From contig OZ244938.1 in the NCBI GenBank assembly GCA_965222175.1, forward strand, positions 3,162,001 through 3,226,000: a stretch of DNA of 64,000 bases, in the 5' to 3' direction. The notes under the pieces are model-generated. The model made no database searches. It was not told the DNA's origin and saw only the letters and a list, made by a program, of their open reading frames with translations. A program made the position numbers and the translations under genes. This document shows positions 44,894 through 53,581 of this stretch, piece by piece (the first letter of the stretch is position 1; each line of letters begins with the position of its first letter). Source of the DNA: NORP240 sp965222175. GTDB taxonomy: Bacteria; Pseudomonadota; Gammaproteobacteria; Pseudomonadales; Pseudohongiellaceae.

Positions 44894-45208
44894 TTAGTTC
44901 GGCCGTTCCGCCCTAATGTAGTGCCCGTCGCGGAAACCGCTGAACAGTTCGTTTACCAGCGGATGGTGTATCGGCTGGGCACTGTCGTCCCGCTCCAGGT
45001 TGCGCTCGGCAACATAGGTTTCATGCTCGGCACCGTGTACCAGCACACGATACCAGGGCTTATCCTTGGGCGGCCGCGAGCGGGCCACCTGGTCATACCA
45101 CTCATCGGGTAGCATCAACTGCGGATCGACGTCGACTACCACGCCTCGATAATCGAACAACCTGTGATGGACGAGATCACCTACCGAAAACTCAGCAATT
45201 ACTGGCAT
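44894..45208 (-). CDS. hspQ: Heat shock protein HspQ
   Basis: 104 aa, the family length. 'AEFSVGDLVHHRLFDYRGVV', 'VDVDPQLMLPDEWYDQVARS', 'RPPKDKPWYRVLVHGAEHET' and 'YVAERNLERD' are diagnostic of HspQ (YccV), the hemimethylated-DNA-binding and Lon-specificity-enhancing protein. No sigma-32 promoter was identified by eye. Confidence 0.96.
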   Translation of the reverse strand: MPVIAEFSVGDLVHHRLFDYRGVVVDVDPQLMLPDEWYDQVARSRPPKDKPWYRVLVHGAEHETYVAERNLERDDSAQPIHHPLVNELFSGFRDGHYIRAERPN

Positions 45209-45306
45209 CGTTTCTACCTCCCTGGCTAAGGGCAGACCTGCTGGTTGTTGCCAATGCGGGGCCAGCAGGCTGCTGATTGAATGGCGGTCTTATAACATGA
45301 CCACGT

Positions 45307-45906
45307 TCAGTCGACGACATTGTTGCCCCCGTCATCCATTTTCTCGGGTTTCTGCCAATAGCGATATTGGGGTGTCCAGTTTTCTTCGCCTATTCCAGCC
45401 AGGGCCAGAAGATTCCACATTGAACAATAGAGATCCCCGGGACCGAAAATCCCGTGGTTCAGTCGATAGATTTCACCGTCCCTCAGTTCGTAGACGACGG
45501 CGCCCGGCATATTGTGACTATCCGGCACCACGGACTGCTCCTTTATATAGCCGTTCCCTCCGTGAGAAGCCAGACGAAAACGCCACCCCCGGGAATTGGC
45601 GAATGCCCTCTGCGTTTCCGGGCCATCCCTTGATACCAGCACCACTGACATGGCAGATTCCAGATGCGCCAGCAATCCATTGAACCCGTCAGCCCACAAG
45701 GTGCAATAGCGACACCCCTGACCCATATTGTGAATTATCAGTAATTTATTCTTGTTGCCGAACAGCTCTTTCAAGGTCACGCGGCCCTCCAACGTATCAA
45801 AAACATAGTCGGGCACCGGTTCGCCTTGCACCTGGGCCTGGAGTTTGTGAAGCTTTAACGTGGTTTCGTAAAGTTGTTGCTGGAGTGCCTGAATTTCCTC
45901 GTTCAT
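45307..45906 (-). CDS. DUF899-family thioredoxin-like protein
   Basis: 199 aa. An N-terminal helix of Gln/Leu heptads is followed by a thioredoxin-like fold: 'VTLKELFGNKNKLLIIHNMG', 'QGCRYCTLWADGFNG' with a CxxC pair, then 'VLVSRDGPETQRAFANSRGW' and 'GAVVYELRDGEIYRLNHG'. These are features of the DUF899 family. A redox role is likely but unproven. It stands alone, minus strand. Confidence 0.88.
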   Translation of the reverse strand: MNEEIQALQQQLYETTLKLHKLQAQVQGEPVPDYVFDTLEGRVTLKELFGNKNKLLIIHNMGQGCRYCTLWADGFNGLLAHLESAMSVVLVSRDGPETQRAFANSRGWRFRLASHGGNGYIKEQSVVPDSHNMPGAVVYELRDGEIYRLNHGIFGPGDLYCSMWNLLALAGIGEENWTPQYRYWQKPEKMDDGGNNVVD

Positions 45907-45969
45907 AGTCCTGGGCCTCTTTGAATCTGATTTAATTTGCAGACCTGCTGGCTATCAGATATTCGGAGA

Positions 45970-46009
45970 CAGGGTGAATTTACAGTGCTGTAAATTTACT
46001 CTGACCCTG
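45970..46009. repeat. REP-like palindrome
   Basis: The core AATTTACAG-TG-CTGTAAATT is a perfect 9-bp inverted repeat with outer CAGGGT/ACCCTG arms. The right arm has a few extra bases (ACTCTG) that the left arm lacks. This resembles the TAAATTTAC...CTGACCC palindromes that recur in many gammaproteobacterial genomes and are linked to REP-associated transposases. Confidence 0.7.
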
Positions 46010-46051
46010 TTAATGCTCGGTGGGAGCTTGGCCTGTCAATCAAGCATCCGC

Positions 46052-46411
46052 TTACTCCGGTTTCCAGATTACATAGCTATCTTCATCCCCCGCCCGGAAA
46101 CCGGCCGCAGCCGCCTCCAGCATTTCGATCAGCGGAACAGCCCGCACGGCCAGATCCACCGGCTCCTCGTCCTCTTCCTCATCTCCGTTCGCGTCATTCC
46201 CTGCTTCCGTTGATGCTACCGAGTCCTGATCTGGTGTTGTGTCCCGGGACCGAAGGCGTTGTCGCAACTGGTTAAGCGCATGATCGATATCTTTTCCCCT
46301 TAAGACGCCTTCTTCTTGTTTCTTGCCCTTCATAAGATTCACTAGTGTCAGTGCATCTTCGCCTAACATTGTAAAACTGCCGGTTGAGTCACTACTGAAC
46401 TTGATTAACAT
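46052..46411 (-). CDS. DUF1840 protein
   Basis: 119 aa: 'MLIKFSSDSTGSFTMLGEDA' at the N-terminus and 'VDLAVRAVPLIEMLEAAAA' near the C-terminus are the two conserved blocks of DUF1840, joined by an acidic low-complexity linker. Function unknown; the family is common in beta- and gammaproteobacteria. Confidence 0.93.
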   Translation of the reverse strand: MLIKFSSDSTGSFTMLGEDALTLVNLMKGKKQEEGVLRGKDIDHALNQLRQRLRSRDTTPDQDSVASTEAGNDANGDEEEDEEPVDLAVRAVPLIEMLEAAAAGFRAGDEDSYVIWKPE

Positions 46412-46677
46412 GTTCTGTGCCTTTGTGCTTTCTATCTAACAGGCTGCAAAGGGACCACTGATTAAATATGAACATGTCCTGGCCTTCGAGCGGGGCCGAT
46501 CGGGCGCTGTTATCGGGCCTGGTAATGGCCACAACCATTACCTGTGCATGACACCTGGCACCCACGCCCGACAGACTCCCGCAGGGCACACTCATCATTA
46601 ATCAGAGGATCCCTCATTGGTATCAATTTACTGAAGCAAGGTTTAAATCAAAAAACATACTATTACCCTGACTCCAT

Positions 46678-48723
46678 CTAAAAGCCTTCACCACGCGGGC
46701 CATAGTGGGGCATGTCGTCACCCAATTCCAAGGCACCGAGATCCGGTGCCGAGCCGTTGAAATCATCGTTCACGTTAGGGAGATGCAGGCCCCGGTCCAC
46801 GGGTGCCGATCCTGGCGTCAGGCGGAAATCGAAGTCTTCTGCACGATAGACATTCTGCAGATTCGCAACATCGCTGGCGTCCAGACGCGGTACATCACGG
46901 AATACCGAATAATCCACCATGATGCTGTGCTGATCCTGGCCGGTAGCCTGGCTGAAAGCTGCCAGGCTGGAATATTCACGACGTTCCAGCACCGGGCTGT
47001 GAGCCGGCCCCGGGTAGTCTGCCAGGACATCCAGGGGAGGTGTGTTCCAGGCGAAAATGCCGTCCTTGCCCGGGAAGGAATAAAATCCGTTATAGTCCGA
47101 AGACGTGTAATTGGTATAGCTGCTGATATCGAACAGCCGGCCAGCGGCATTCTGTCCCAGGATAAGATTGTTACGCCAGTGAGCATTCTGCAGGGCACTG
47201 CCTTCGGTCTCGGAGAAGATCGTGTTGTTATAAAAAATGGCGCCTGCCGAACCGGTTGTCAGTCGCGTGGAACCACCAGGCAGGTTGTATGCAATGTTCT
47301 TTATCCAGTAGACCGGGCCGCCCATGGCGGGCTGATTACACATGGCATGCGAGGGATGGTTGATCAGCATATTACGCATAACCCTGACATTATGCATGCT
47401 GCCGTCAATTTCGATGGGATTGTCGTGACTGTTGGTGATGTAATTATTGTAAAAGTCAATTGCGACTGGACGCCGGTCCCAATATTCCCTGGGTGGATAC
47501 TTGGGACCAAAGATCCCGGTAGCGGATGCAACCGTACCGTCCGGATTACCGTATGTTTCGACGTTAATACCGTCATGAAAATCGGCTATGTAATTGTAAG
47601 CGACGACATGACCGGGTCCGTATACCTTTACGGCGACATAGGAATCCATTGCCGGTGGGTGAGCCTGTCCGTCGACACCATCGAATCGGCTCCAGAGCTC
47701 GGGATCGGACCAGCCAATCATGCGTTCAGGATCGTTGCGACCGTAAAACCAGTTGTCGGCAATGTAGAAGTTGCTCGACCCGGAATAATTGGTGAACACG
47801 CCGGCTCCAACATCTTCGAAGCGGGAGTGTTTAACGGTAAGCCCCTTTGAACCGGTGATAAACTGTGTCCCGGCCAGAATGGCAATTTCCGTATTGCGAA
47901 ACGTGATTCCTTCAAAATAGGTGTAATCAGCTGCTTCCACATTGAACAGGTTGTAATTGCCCGCACCGTCAAAAATGACTTCACCGTCACCGGCAGCTTT
48001 AATGGCAATAGGTTTTTCGGCGGTACCGTCGGCGGTAAGAAAATAAGTACCTGCCAGAGGCATCAGCCGATTGCGGTTGCTGGTGGTGTACTCATAGCGA
48101 TTGTATTCATAGACGCCGGCATGAACCAGCAGGGTATCGCCGGGACGCACCCTCGGCCTGCCGGTGGTCGACCAGTCCGTACCGGAACAGCTGAAATTGT
48201 AGGCGCATAACAACCCTTCGAAGGAGGGTTCCATTTTTTCGCCCTCATACCCATGGGGATAGACATGAAATACACGCCCCCCGGAATAAGGCATCGGCTC
48301 CGGGCGGGTACTGACCACCAGGGTTCTTTCCGCGTCACCTTCCACGCCATCGGGATCATCCAGCACAAACCGGGCTTCATAACGGGTATCCGGCTGTAAA
48401 TTCATGATGCTGCCGGCAAACATGGGCGGTAATTCGACATCGAAATTTACCCGGGCGTAGATTCGCTCGCCACCGATGCGCAACATTGGTAATGCCGGGT
48501 GCCATTCGCTGGTGCCCAGTTCGCGGTAACTGACCGAGACCGATGCGTTACGATTATCATCGCCGCGAATAAACCATTCAAAACCCAGGTTTTCGAGGGT
48601 GGGTGGCTCCACTACCAGTTCATCGGCGATAGTCTGTGGCTGATGGCCGGGCTGTGCGTGGCCAAAGCTGGCGAGACAGGCTGGAATCAGGAATAGGCAT
48701 AGCTTGCAATAACGACTGTTCAT
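46678..48723 (-). CDS. Secreted right-handed parallel beta-helix protein
   Basis: 681 aa from ATG 48723, which begins a signal peptide ('CLFLIPACLASFGHAQ'); the frame extends 27 codons further without one. An N-terminal Ig/fibronectin-like region (~25-140) precedes a beta-helix (~190-600) with rungs such as 'NLFNVEAADYTYFEGITFRN', 'LTVKHSRFEDVGAGVFTNYS' and 'HNVRVMRNMLINH'. Proteins of this fold often cleave or bind polysaccharides. No lyase signature was pinpointed, so carbohydrate action is only inferred. Confidence 0.85.
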   Translation of the reverse strand: MNSRYCKLCLFLIPACLASFGHAQPGHQPQTIADELVVEPPTLENLGFEWFIRGDDNRNASVSVSYRELGTSEWHPALPMLRIGGERIYARVNFDVELPPMFAGSIMNLQPDTRYEARFVLDDPDGVEGDAERTLVVSTRPEPMPYSGGRVFHVYPHGYEGEKMEPSFEGLLCAYNFSCSGTDWSTTGRPRVRPGDTLLVHAGVYEYNRYEYTTSNRNRLMPLAGTYFLTADGTAEKPIAIKAAGDGEVIFDGAGNYNLFNVEAADYTYFEGITFRNTEIAILAGTQFITGSKGLTVKHSRFEDVGAGVFTNYSGSSNFYIADNWFYGRNDPERMIGWSDPELWSRFDGVDGQAHPPAMDSYVAVKVYGPGHVVAYNYIADFHDGINVETYGNPDGTVASATGIFGPKYPPREYWDRRPVAIDFYNNYITNSHDNPIEIDGSMHNVRVMRNMLINHPSHAMCNQPAMGGPVYWIKNIAYNLPGGSTRLTTGSAGAIFYNNTIFSETEGSALQNAHWRNNLILGQNAAGRLFDISSYTNYTSSDYNGFYSFPGKDGIFAWNTPPLDVLADYPGPAHSPVLERREYSSLAAFSQATGQDQHSIMVDYSVFRDVPRLDASDVANLQNVYRAEDFDFRLTPGSAPVDRGLHLPNVNDDFNGSAPDLGALELGDDMPHYGPRGEGF

Positions 48724-48862
48724 ACTTGATTTCACCGGTACTCTCCCTTCGTTACCATTTTTGTCAGCTTTGTCAGCGACCCTACAGCGCAAAATGCTGC
48801 ACACCTGAAGTTGCCCAACACCCTTGAAGACTTCACAACGTGTTCCTGAGTGAATTACGCCA

Positions 48863-49621
48863 TCACGATGGCACGCGCTGTAACGACTCTTCCACCGTAG
48901 GTTGCCGGCCAGCCTCCACGTCGGCTCGACGTAGCTGATGAAATCCGGTCAGTGTCTTATTGGCCCTGGCCAGCGTCTCAACCTGGTCGGCGTATGCTGC
49001 CAGTTTACTGCCGGGCAATGCCCACAGGGCGATATTGTCAGTCAAGGCATCGAGGTAGGCCCTGGCGCCGCAACACCCGAGACTCATGGCGGCCCGACCC
49101 TGATTGATCACCTGGGGGATCACGGCACAGGCAGGCCGTCCCATGGCCGGCGGTGTGTTTTCGTCGATTCTTTCGACGGCTTCACTGAGAATCAGGCCCT
49201 GCTGCGCGTGGGCAAACAGAATTACCGCATCAGGCGCCAGGGAGATCCTGGCCAGGGGTCCGTAAACGACGTACCTGGACTGCTTTTCCACCACGGGAAT
49301 CGACTGCACCTCCTGCTCCCGAATGTAGTCCAGCCCGATCATGGTGCCAAGTGTCGTTTCCAGCTCATGTTGCTGCGTGGCAGGGGCATCAGCCAGGTTG
49401 TGCGTATAGACCCCGATGGAGCAGAGCGCATGGTTGGCAGCCGTCGTTGCAAACACCGAGCTGCTGGCCCGTTCCCAGAATTCACAGCCCGCTGCGATAT
49501 CGTCACCCTGGTACGGTGCAATCCCGTCCGGGATTTCTTCGCAGAAACAGACAGCTATGGGAGGGAGGACAAGCTGTAACGAGTCCTGTAGTTGTTGAGC
49601 CAGACTCTGGTGTGTTGCCAT
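48863..49621 (-). CDS. DUF169 protein
   Basis: 252 aa: 'LQLVLPPIAVCFCEEIPDGI', 'CEFWERA', 'NHALCSIGVYTHN', 'GRPACAVIPQVINQGRAAMS', 'LGCCGARAYLDAL'. Several conserved Cys (CxxG, GCCG) fit the DUF169 family, which may bind metal. Function unknown. It lies 178 bp from the linalool-dehydratase-like gene, same strand, with tandem repeats between, so cotranscription is possible but uncertain. Confidence 0.85.
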   Translation of the reverse strand: MATHQSLAQQLQDSLQLVLPPIAVCFCEEIPDGIAPYQGDDIAAGCEFWERASSSVFATTAANHALCSIGVYTHNLADAPATQQHELETTLGTMIGLDYIREQEVQSIPVVEKQSRYVVYGPLARISLAPDAVILFAHAQQGLILSEAVERIDENTPPAMGRPACAVIPQVINQGRAAMSLGCCGARAYLDALTDNIALWALPGSKLAAYADQVETLARANKTLTGFHQLRRADVEAGRQPTVEESLQRVPS

Positions 49622-49652
49622 TGTTTTCTCCTGGATATATCGGATCGATCAG

Positions 49653-49701
49653 TTAAGGAACCTCTGATTAAGGAACCTTTGATTAATTAGGGAAGTGCTC
49701 T
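49653..49701. repeat. Tandem 15-bp repeat, part of a dispersed family
   Basis: TTAAGGAACCTCTGA and TTAAGGAACCTTTGA lie in tandem (49653-49682), then TTAATTAGGGAAGTGCTCT. Related sequences: TTAAGGAACCCCTGGTTAA at 29860-29878 and the 32-bp match at 41109-41140. Confidence 0.65.
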
Positions 49702-49799
49702 GCGGGAAGGTGGATGCAACGGGTACCCCTGCGTTGAATTGCGCTGAAACCTGCCAATGCAACCCCTCGATTGCCCTGACCGCAGCAACGCCGCCATGT

Positions 49800-51662
49800 T
49801 CAGGCAGCACCCTTGCAGCAGGGACAATTGGCGGAGCCACTGGCCATGACCGCCTCGGCAGCCCTGGCATTCTGCTCGCCGGTTTTTTTCCTTGCCGCCA
49901 TGGTTGCAGCGCTGGCCGTAGTAACCGGATCCGGCCTGGAAACAGCGACTTCCTGGCCAAAGTATCCCGTGTAAACCTGATACTGATGTTGACCAATGTT
50001 GGTGGGTACACGAATCGTGTTCTGATTGACAACTTCGATATTGGTGACCCTCGACCCATCGCGGATTACAACCGCCTCTCCAGCATTGGGCAGGTTGGTG
50101 ATCTGCCAGCTTGTCTCCTGGCCGGCGCGATTTCGATCCCCCACGTAGGTGCCAATATTCAGCACGCCGTTTTCCTTGTCATTCCAGGCCGTGTCAACGC
50201 CAAGATTCGGGTAGTCGACGCCCTCCAGGGTAGGTGCCGTGTACTTGTCCAGATGTTTTACCTGGAAAGCCTCGATCCAGTTCCCCTCGGCGATTTCATT
50301 CATCATCATCTGGGCAGAACCCTGACCCCGGGGCCAGGGTTCGCCGTAATTGAACCACCAGCCAAACCGGTCACGGTCTTCACCGAACCAGCGCGGCTCG
50401 AAAGCGCGTTCAGCCGCGGCACCCAGCCTGGCCACGGCCGTGTGGTCACCCAGCGCCCTGGCCATTGCCATGCCCTGTGCGCTGGGCTGGATTTCACGCC
50501 GGGGGTCCCGCCATCCACCCGCATTGGCAGCTGCCTCATAGATCCGGGTGGCCAGTTCCCTGGATTGCGGCAGCAGGTAGAAAGCTGTGCCAACCCCGGC
50601 GCCGGCGGTACCCGGAAGATTGACCTTGAAATCCGCCAACGGGTCGTAATACATGGTCATCCACTGGATCTCGTTACGATCGTTGATACCCACGTAATTG
50701 TCACGCATGAACTCCACCCAATTTTCAAATACGCCATGGGCATTGGTGTTCCCCAACTGGTCAGACAGATAGATACCCAGACCGGCCGCCGAGTTGCAGA
50801 ACGGCCAGATCTTGGTGTTCTCGCAATGAGGGCCTTCCGGGTGATCGGAATATTGTCGGGCCAGGTGTTCGACAATCCGGGGTTGAGTCCATTCGAATTT
50901 TTCGTTTTCGTAGCCGGCGATCTCCCAGGGTCGTTCCCACTTGTCGTCACCGGAGACATACTTGTAGATGGACAGCAGCAGGTTCAGCCAGCCGCGGAAA
51001 AACAGATTGCCGTCCGCACCGATAGGATCGGGCTGTAATCCCCAGGGCTCGACACCGTTTGCTGTCCAGCCCGGCGCATCGTAGTTACCCCTGACCCGTT
51101 CAGGCCACAACGGGTAACCGGTAGCATTGGTCGCGGTATAGTTCTGCCGATCCGGGCTGGGTCCGATGAAGGTGTTCCAGTCAATCGCCGCCCAGTAGGC
51201 AGTGTGCCTGCTGGCCAGCTCATCCATTATGCGCGTATACACCTCGCGCCATGCCGGCGTCTGATCGGCCATTAACAGGACCGCGCAGCTGGAATCGGTC
51301 AGGTCGAAGCGCGGGTAACTCAGCATGGGAGCCGCGGTGTACTGGTCCCACCAGGGATGCGGCCCCTGGCCATCGTAGTCCCAGTCAATCTCGCCCCGGG
51401 GCAGATTGATGCCCCAGGGACGTTCAATGTCTTCCCGGTAACCCCAGTCGTCCTGAAACGTCGATTTCTCCCAGAGAAAGCGCAACCATCCCCTGGTACG
51501 CTCATTGTGACGGGGATAGTAACTGGGTACGTACTGCTGCGTGACCACCGGTGCGGGACCGGTATTCTGCGCCGTGGTACAGGCGCCTAGTGATGCGGCG
51601 CCACCGAGTACGGCTGCACCTTTGAGAAAATCGCGGCGTGACTTGGGTTTGCGGGATGACAT
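49800..51662 (-). CDS. Tat-exported linalool dehydratase/isomerase-like lipoprotein
   Basis: 620 aa. The N-terminus carries a twin-arginine signal 'SRRDFLKGAA' and a lipobox 'ASLGAC', so it should be exported folded and lipid-anchored. The (alpha/alpha)-barrel core resembles linalool dehydratase/isomerase: 'FFRGWLNLLLSIYKYVSGDD', 'HCENTKIWPFCNSAAGLGIY' with the paired Cys region, 'WVEFMRDNYV'. A C-terminal ~100-residue beta-rich domain and 'CPCC' end are extra relative to the ~400-aa characterised enzyme. The substrate may not be a terpene; many relatives are uncharacterised. Confidence 0.82.
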   Translation of the reverse strand: MSSRKPKSRRDFLKGAAVLGGAASLGACTTAQNTGPAPVVTQQYVPSYYPRHNERTRGWLRFLWEKSTFQDDWGYREDIERPWGINLPRGEIDWDYDGQGPHPWWDQYTAAPMLSYPRFDLTDSSCAVLLMADQTPAWREVYTRIMDELASRHTAYWAAIDWNTFIGPSPDRQNYTATNATGYPLWPERVRGNYDAPGWTANGVEPWGLQPDPIGADGNLFFRGWLNLLLSIYKYVSGDDKWERPWEIAGYENEKFEWTQPRIVEHLARQYSDHPEGPHCENTKIWPFCNSAAGLGIYLSDQLGNTNAHGVFENWVEFMRDNYVGINDRNEIQWMTMYYDPLADFKVNLPGTAGAGVGTAFYLLPQSRELATRIYEAAANAGGWRDPRREIQPSAQGMAMARALGDHTAVARLGAAAERAFEPRWFGEDRDRFGWWFNYGEPWPRGQGSAQMMMNEIAEGNWIEAFQVKHLDKYTAPTLEGVDYPNLGVDTAWNDKENGVLNIGTYVGDRNRAGQETSWQITNLPNAGEAVVIRDGSRVTNIEVVNQNTIRVPTNIGQHQYQVYTGYFGQEVAVSRPDPVTTASAATMAARKKTGEQNARAAEAVMASGSANCPCCKGAA

Positions 51663-52116
51663 AGGGGTAATCTCTGATCAGGGACTGGTAGCCTCGTGCC
51701 ACAACCATTATCGACTTTACAGCGCCACAATCAACCCTGAACCGGTCAATCCAGACGGCATTCGCTGTCCACCAGGTGACGCCTCTCATTTTCCTGCTCC
51801 ATCAGTCTCTGCCGGTAATACCTGGCCCGGGCATCACGTCGCCTCAATGGCACGTAAGTGATGAAATAGGTCCGCCTGGCATGAGCGGAACGATTGAAGT
51901 CACTGCAATTGATAAAAATACTCTGATTTTCAAGAGAGTTCACTGACGAGGCGATTTGCCCCCGGCATGCGCCGGCCTGTCAAGGCGAGGCAGCAATAGC
52001 CGGGGCTTGCCTGACGGTCCCTCCGGGGCAGAGACTGTCGACAATCAGCGTGCTTTGATCCCGGACCAAACCCGATCTATACTGGATGGCCCGCCCATGA
52101 AACAGGTGTAAAAACT
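51663..52116. promoter_or_regulatory. Divergent intergenic region
   Basis: 454 bp between the dehydratase-like gene (minus) and the FAH-like gene (plus). A 65-aa minus frame (51746-51943) rich in Arg is open but has no recognisable features and weak start context, so it is not called. Confidence 0.4.
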
Positions 52117-52956
52117 GTGAAAAACAGAATTCTGCAGGCCCTGGTCATCATCCTGCTGGCAGCAGCCCAGGCAGGTTTCGCGCAATCCGGAGTCACCCAC
52201 TATATCCGTTACAGTCACGAGGGAAAAACTTCCCTTGGTATTCTGGAAAACGACATCATCCATGAACTGTGGGGCGACGACCTGTTCGTTAATCCTCCCA
52301 GAACCGGTAACACCGTGCCACTGGACCAGGTGCGGGTGGAGATACCGGTTGAATCCAGGCAGATCTTTGCTCTCGGCCTGAACTACCAGGACCACCTGGG
52401 TGACCGGGACATACCAGAGGTTCCCTCACTGTTCGTCAAGCTGCCCTCCACGCTGGCGGCCCATGAGGAACCGATCGTTTACCGTGACGGGTTCAGCGAC
52501 CTCCACTACGAAGCGGAACTGGTCCTGATCATTGGCAGAACCGGAAAAGATATCCCGCTTGACGAAGCCGGCGACTACATTTTTGGCGTTACCGCCGGCA
52601 ACGATATCAGTGAGCGGGTCTGGCAGGCCAGCCACCGGCACCTGGTCCGTGCGAAGGGTTCGGATCAGTTTGGTCCCGTGGGGCCGGTCATCGCCACGGG
52701 GCTCGACTACAACAACCTGAACATTGAATCCCGCCTGAACGGCGAGCTGCGCCAATCGTCCAACACACGCTATCTCATGCGGGGTGCCCACGAGCTTGTC
52801 AGTCACATCAGTCAGTATGTCACGCTGTTGCCCGGCGATATGATATTCACCGGCACCCCCGGCCAGACCGCCGCCATGCAGCCGGGAGACACGGTGGAGA
52901 TATCCTTGCAGGGCGTGGGAGTTCTGCGCAACAGAATCGTCGCTGACAAGCGATGA
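52117..52956 (+). CDS. Exported fumarylacetoacetate hydrolase-family protein
   Basis: 279 aa from GTG 52117. A signal peptide (~1-22, 'LLAAAQAGFAQ') precedes a standard FAH fold: 'IFALGLNYQDHLGDR', 'LFVKLPSTLAAHEEPI', 'DLHYEAELVLIIGRTGKDIP' with metal-binding E-x-E, 'GVTAGNDISERVWQ', 'MIFTGTPGQTAAMQPGDTVE'. FAH-family enzymes cleave C-C bonds or decarboxylate and are usually cytosolic, so the signal peptide is unusual. Starts a same-strand run with a cupin, an asparaginase and PBP4. Confidence 0.9.
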   Translation: MKNRILQALVIILLAAAQAGFAQSGVTHYIRYSHEGKTSLGILENDIIHELWGDDLFVNPPRTGNTVPLDQVRVEIPVESRQIFALGLNYQDHLGDRDIPEVPSLFVKLPSTLAAHEEPIVYRDGFSDLHYEAELVLIIGRTGKDIPLDEAGDYIFGVTAGNDISERVWQASHRHLVRAKGSDQFGPVGPVIATGLDYNNLNIESRLNGELRQSSNTRYLMRGAHELVSHISQYVTLLPGDMIFTGTPGQTAAMQPGDTVEISLQGVGVLRNRIVADKR

Positions 52957-53041
52957 TGACCAACCAGTCGCTAACCATCCGAGAGGTCCCTGTTGACTTA
53001 AGGCACCTCAATGACGACTTGATTCCTGAAGGAGTTGATCC

Positions 53042-53566
53042 ATGAAAAAATTTATCTGCCTGCTGATGACGCTGTTGTTACCCTGCCTCGGTACCGCGCA
53101 AACACCCGCACCGGCCGTACCCCCACTGGCCACCGATGTGACGGCTGAAGAGATCGCGAAGTTCATCGATGCCCTGCCCAGGGACAGGGTAAGTGATCGT
53201 CCCATCAAAAACGTCGAAGTAACCGGCGACTACCGGGTTGGTGTTTACGGGGTGTTCAGGCCGCAGGAATTTCCCGGTGGTTCAAATCTGCACCAGGTCA
53301 ATACCACCGAAATCTACTACATACTGAGTGGCTACGCGACACTGGTGACCGGGGGAGAAATGACCGAAGCCCGCCAGGAAAACCCAACCTGGGTCAGAGG
53401 CGAAGCCATAGTCAATGGTGTTTCCCGCCGTGTCTCCCCCGGGGATGTGATCATAATTCCCGGACACACTCCCCACTGGTTCAGCGAACTGGAAACCGAC
53501 CTGTCCTATCTGATATTCAGACCCGATCCCGACAACCGGATTCCATTGACAGAAAATCAGCAGTAA
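53042..53566 (+). CDS. Exported cupin-domain protein
   Basis: 174 aa with a signal peptide ending 'LGTAQ' and AAGGAG before the ATG. The cupin core is 'NLHQVNTTEIYYILSGYATL' and 'PGDVIIIPGHTPHWFSEL', with His/Glu metal ligands H-x-(n)-E and a second His. Function could be enzymatic or binding. It ends 15 bp before the asparaginase gene. Confidence 0.85.
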   Translation: MKKFICLLMTLLLPCLGTAQTPAPAVPPLATDVTAEEIAKFIDALPRDRVSDRPIKNVEVTGDYRVGVYGVFRPQEFPGGSNLHQVNTTEIYYILSGYATLVTGGEMTEARQENPTWVRGEAIVNGVSRRVSPGDVIIIPGHTPHWFSELETDLSYLIFRPDPDNRIPLTENQQ

Positions 53567-53581
53567 AAAACGGTTAATATT

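Noticed and set aside
46392..46598. 68-aa minus-strand frame upstream of the DUF1840 gene
   Set aside because: Overlaps the DUF1840 start and has no recognisable features.
46705..47850. 381-aa plus-strand open frame
   Set aside because: Antisense to the beta-helix protein; no ribosome site or recognisable domain.
49695..51038. 447-aa plus-strand open frame
   Set aside because: Antisense to the linalool-dehydratase-like gene.
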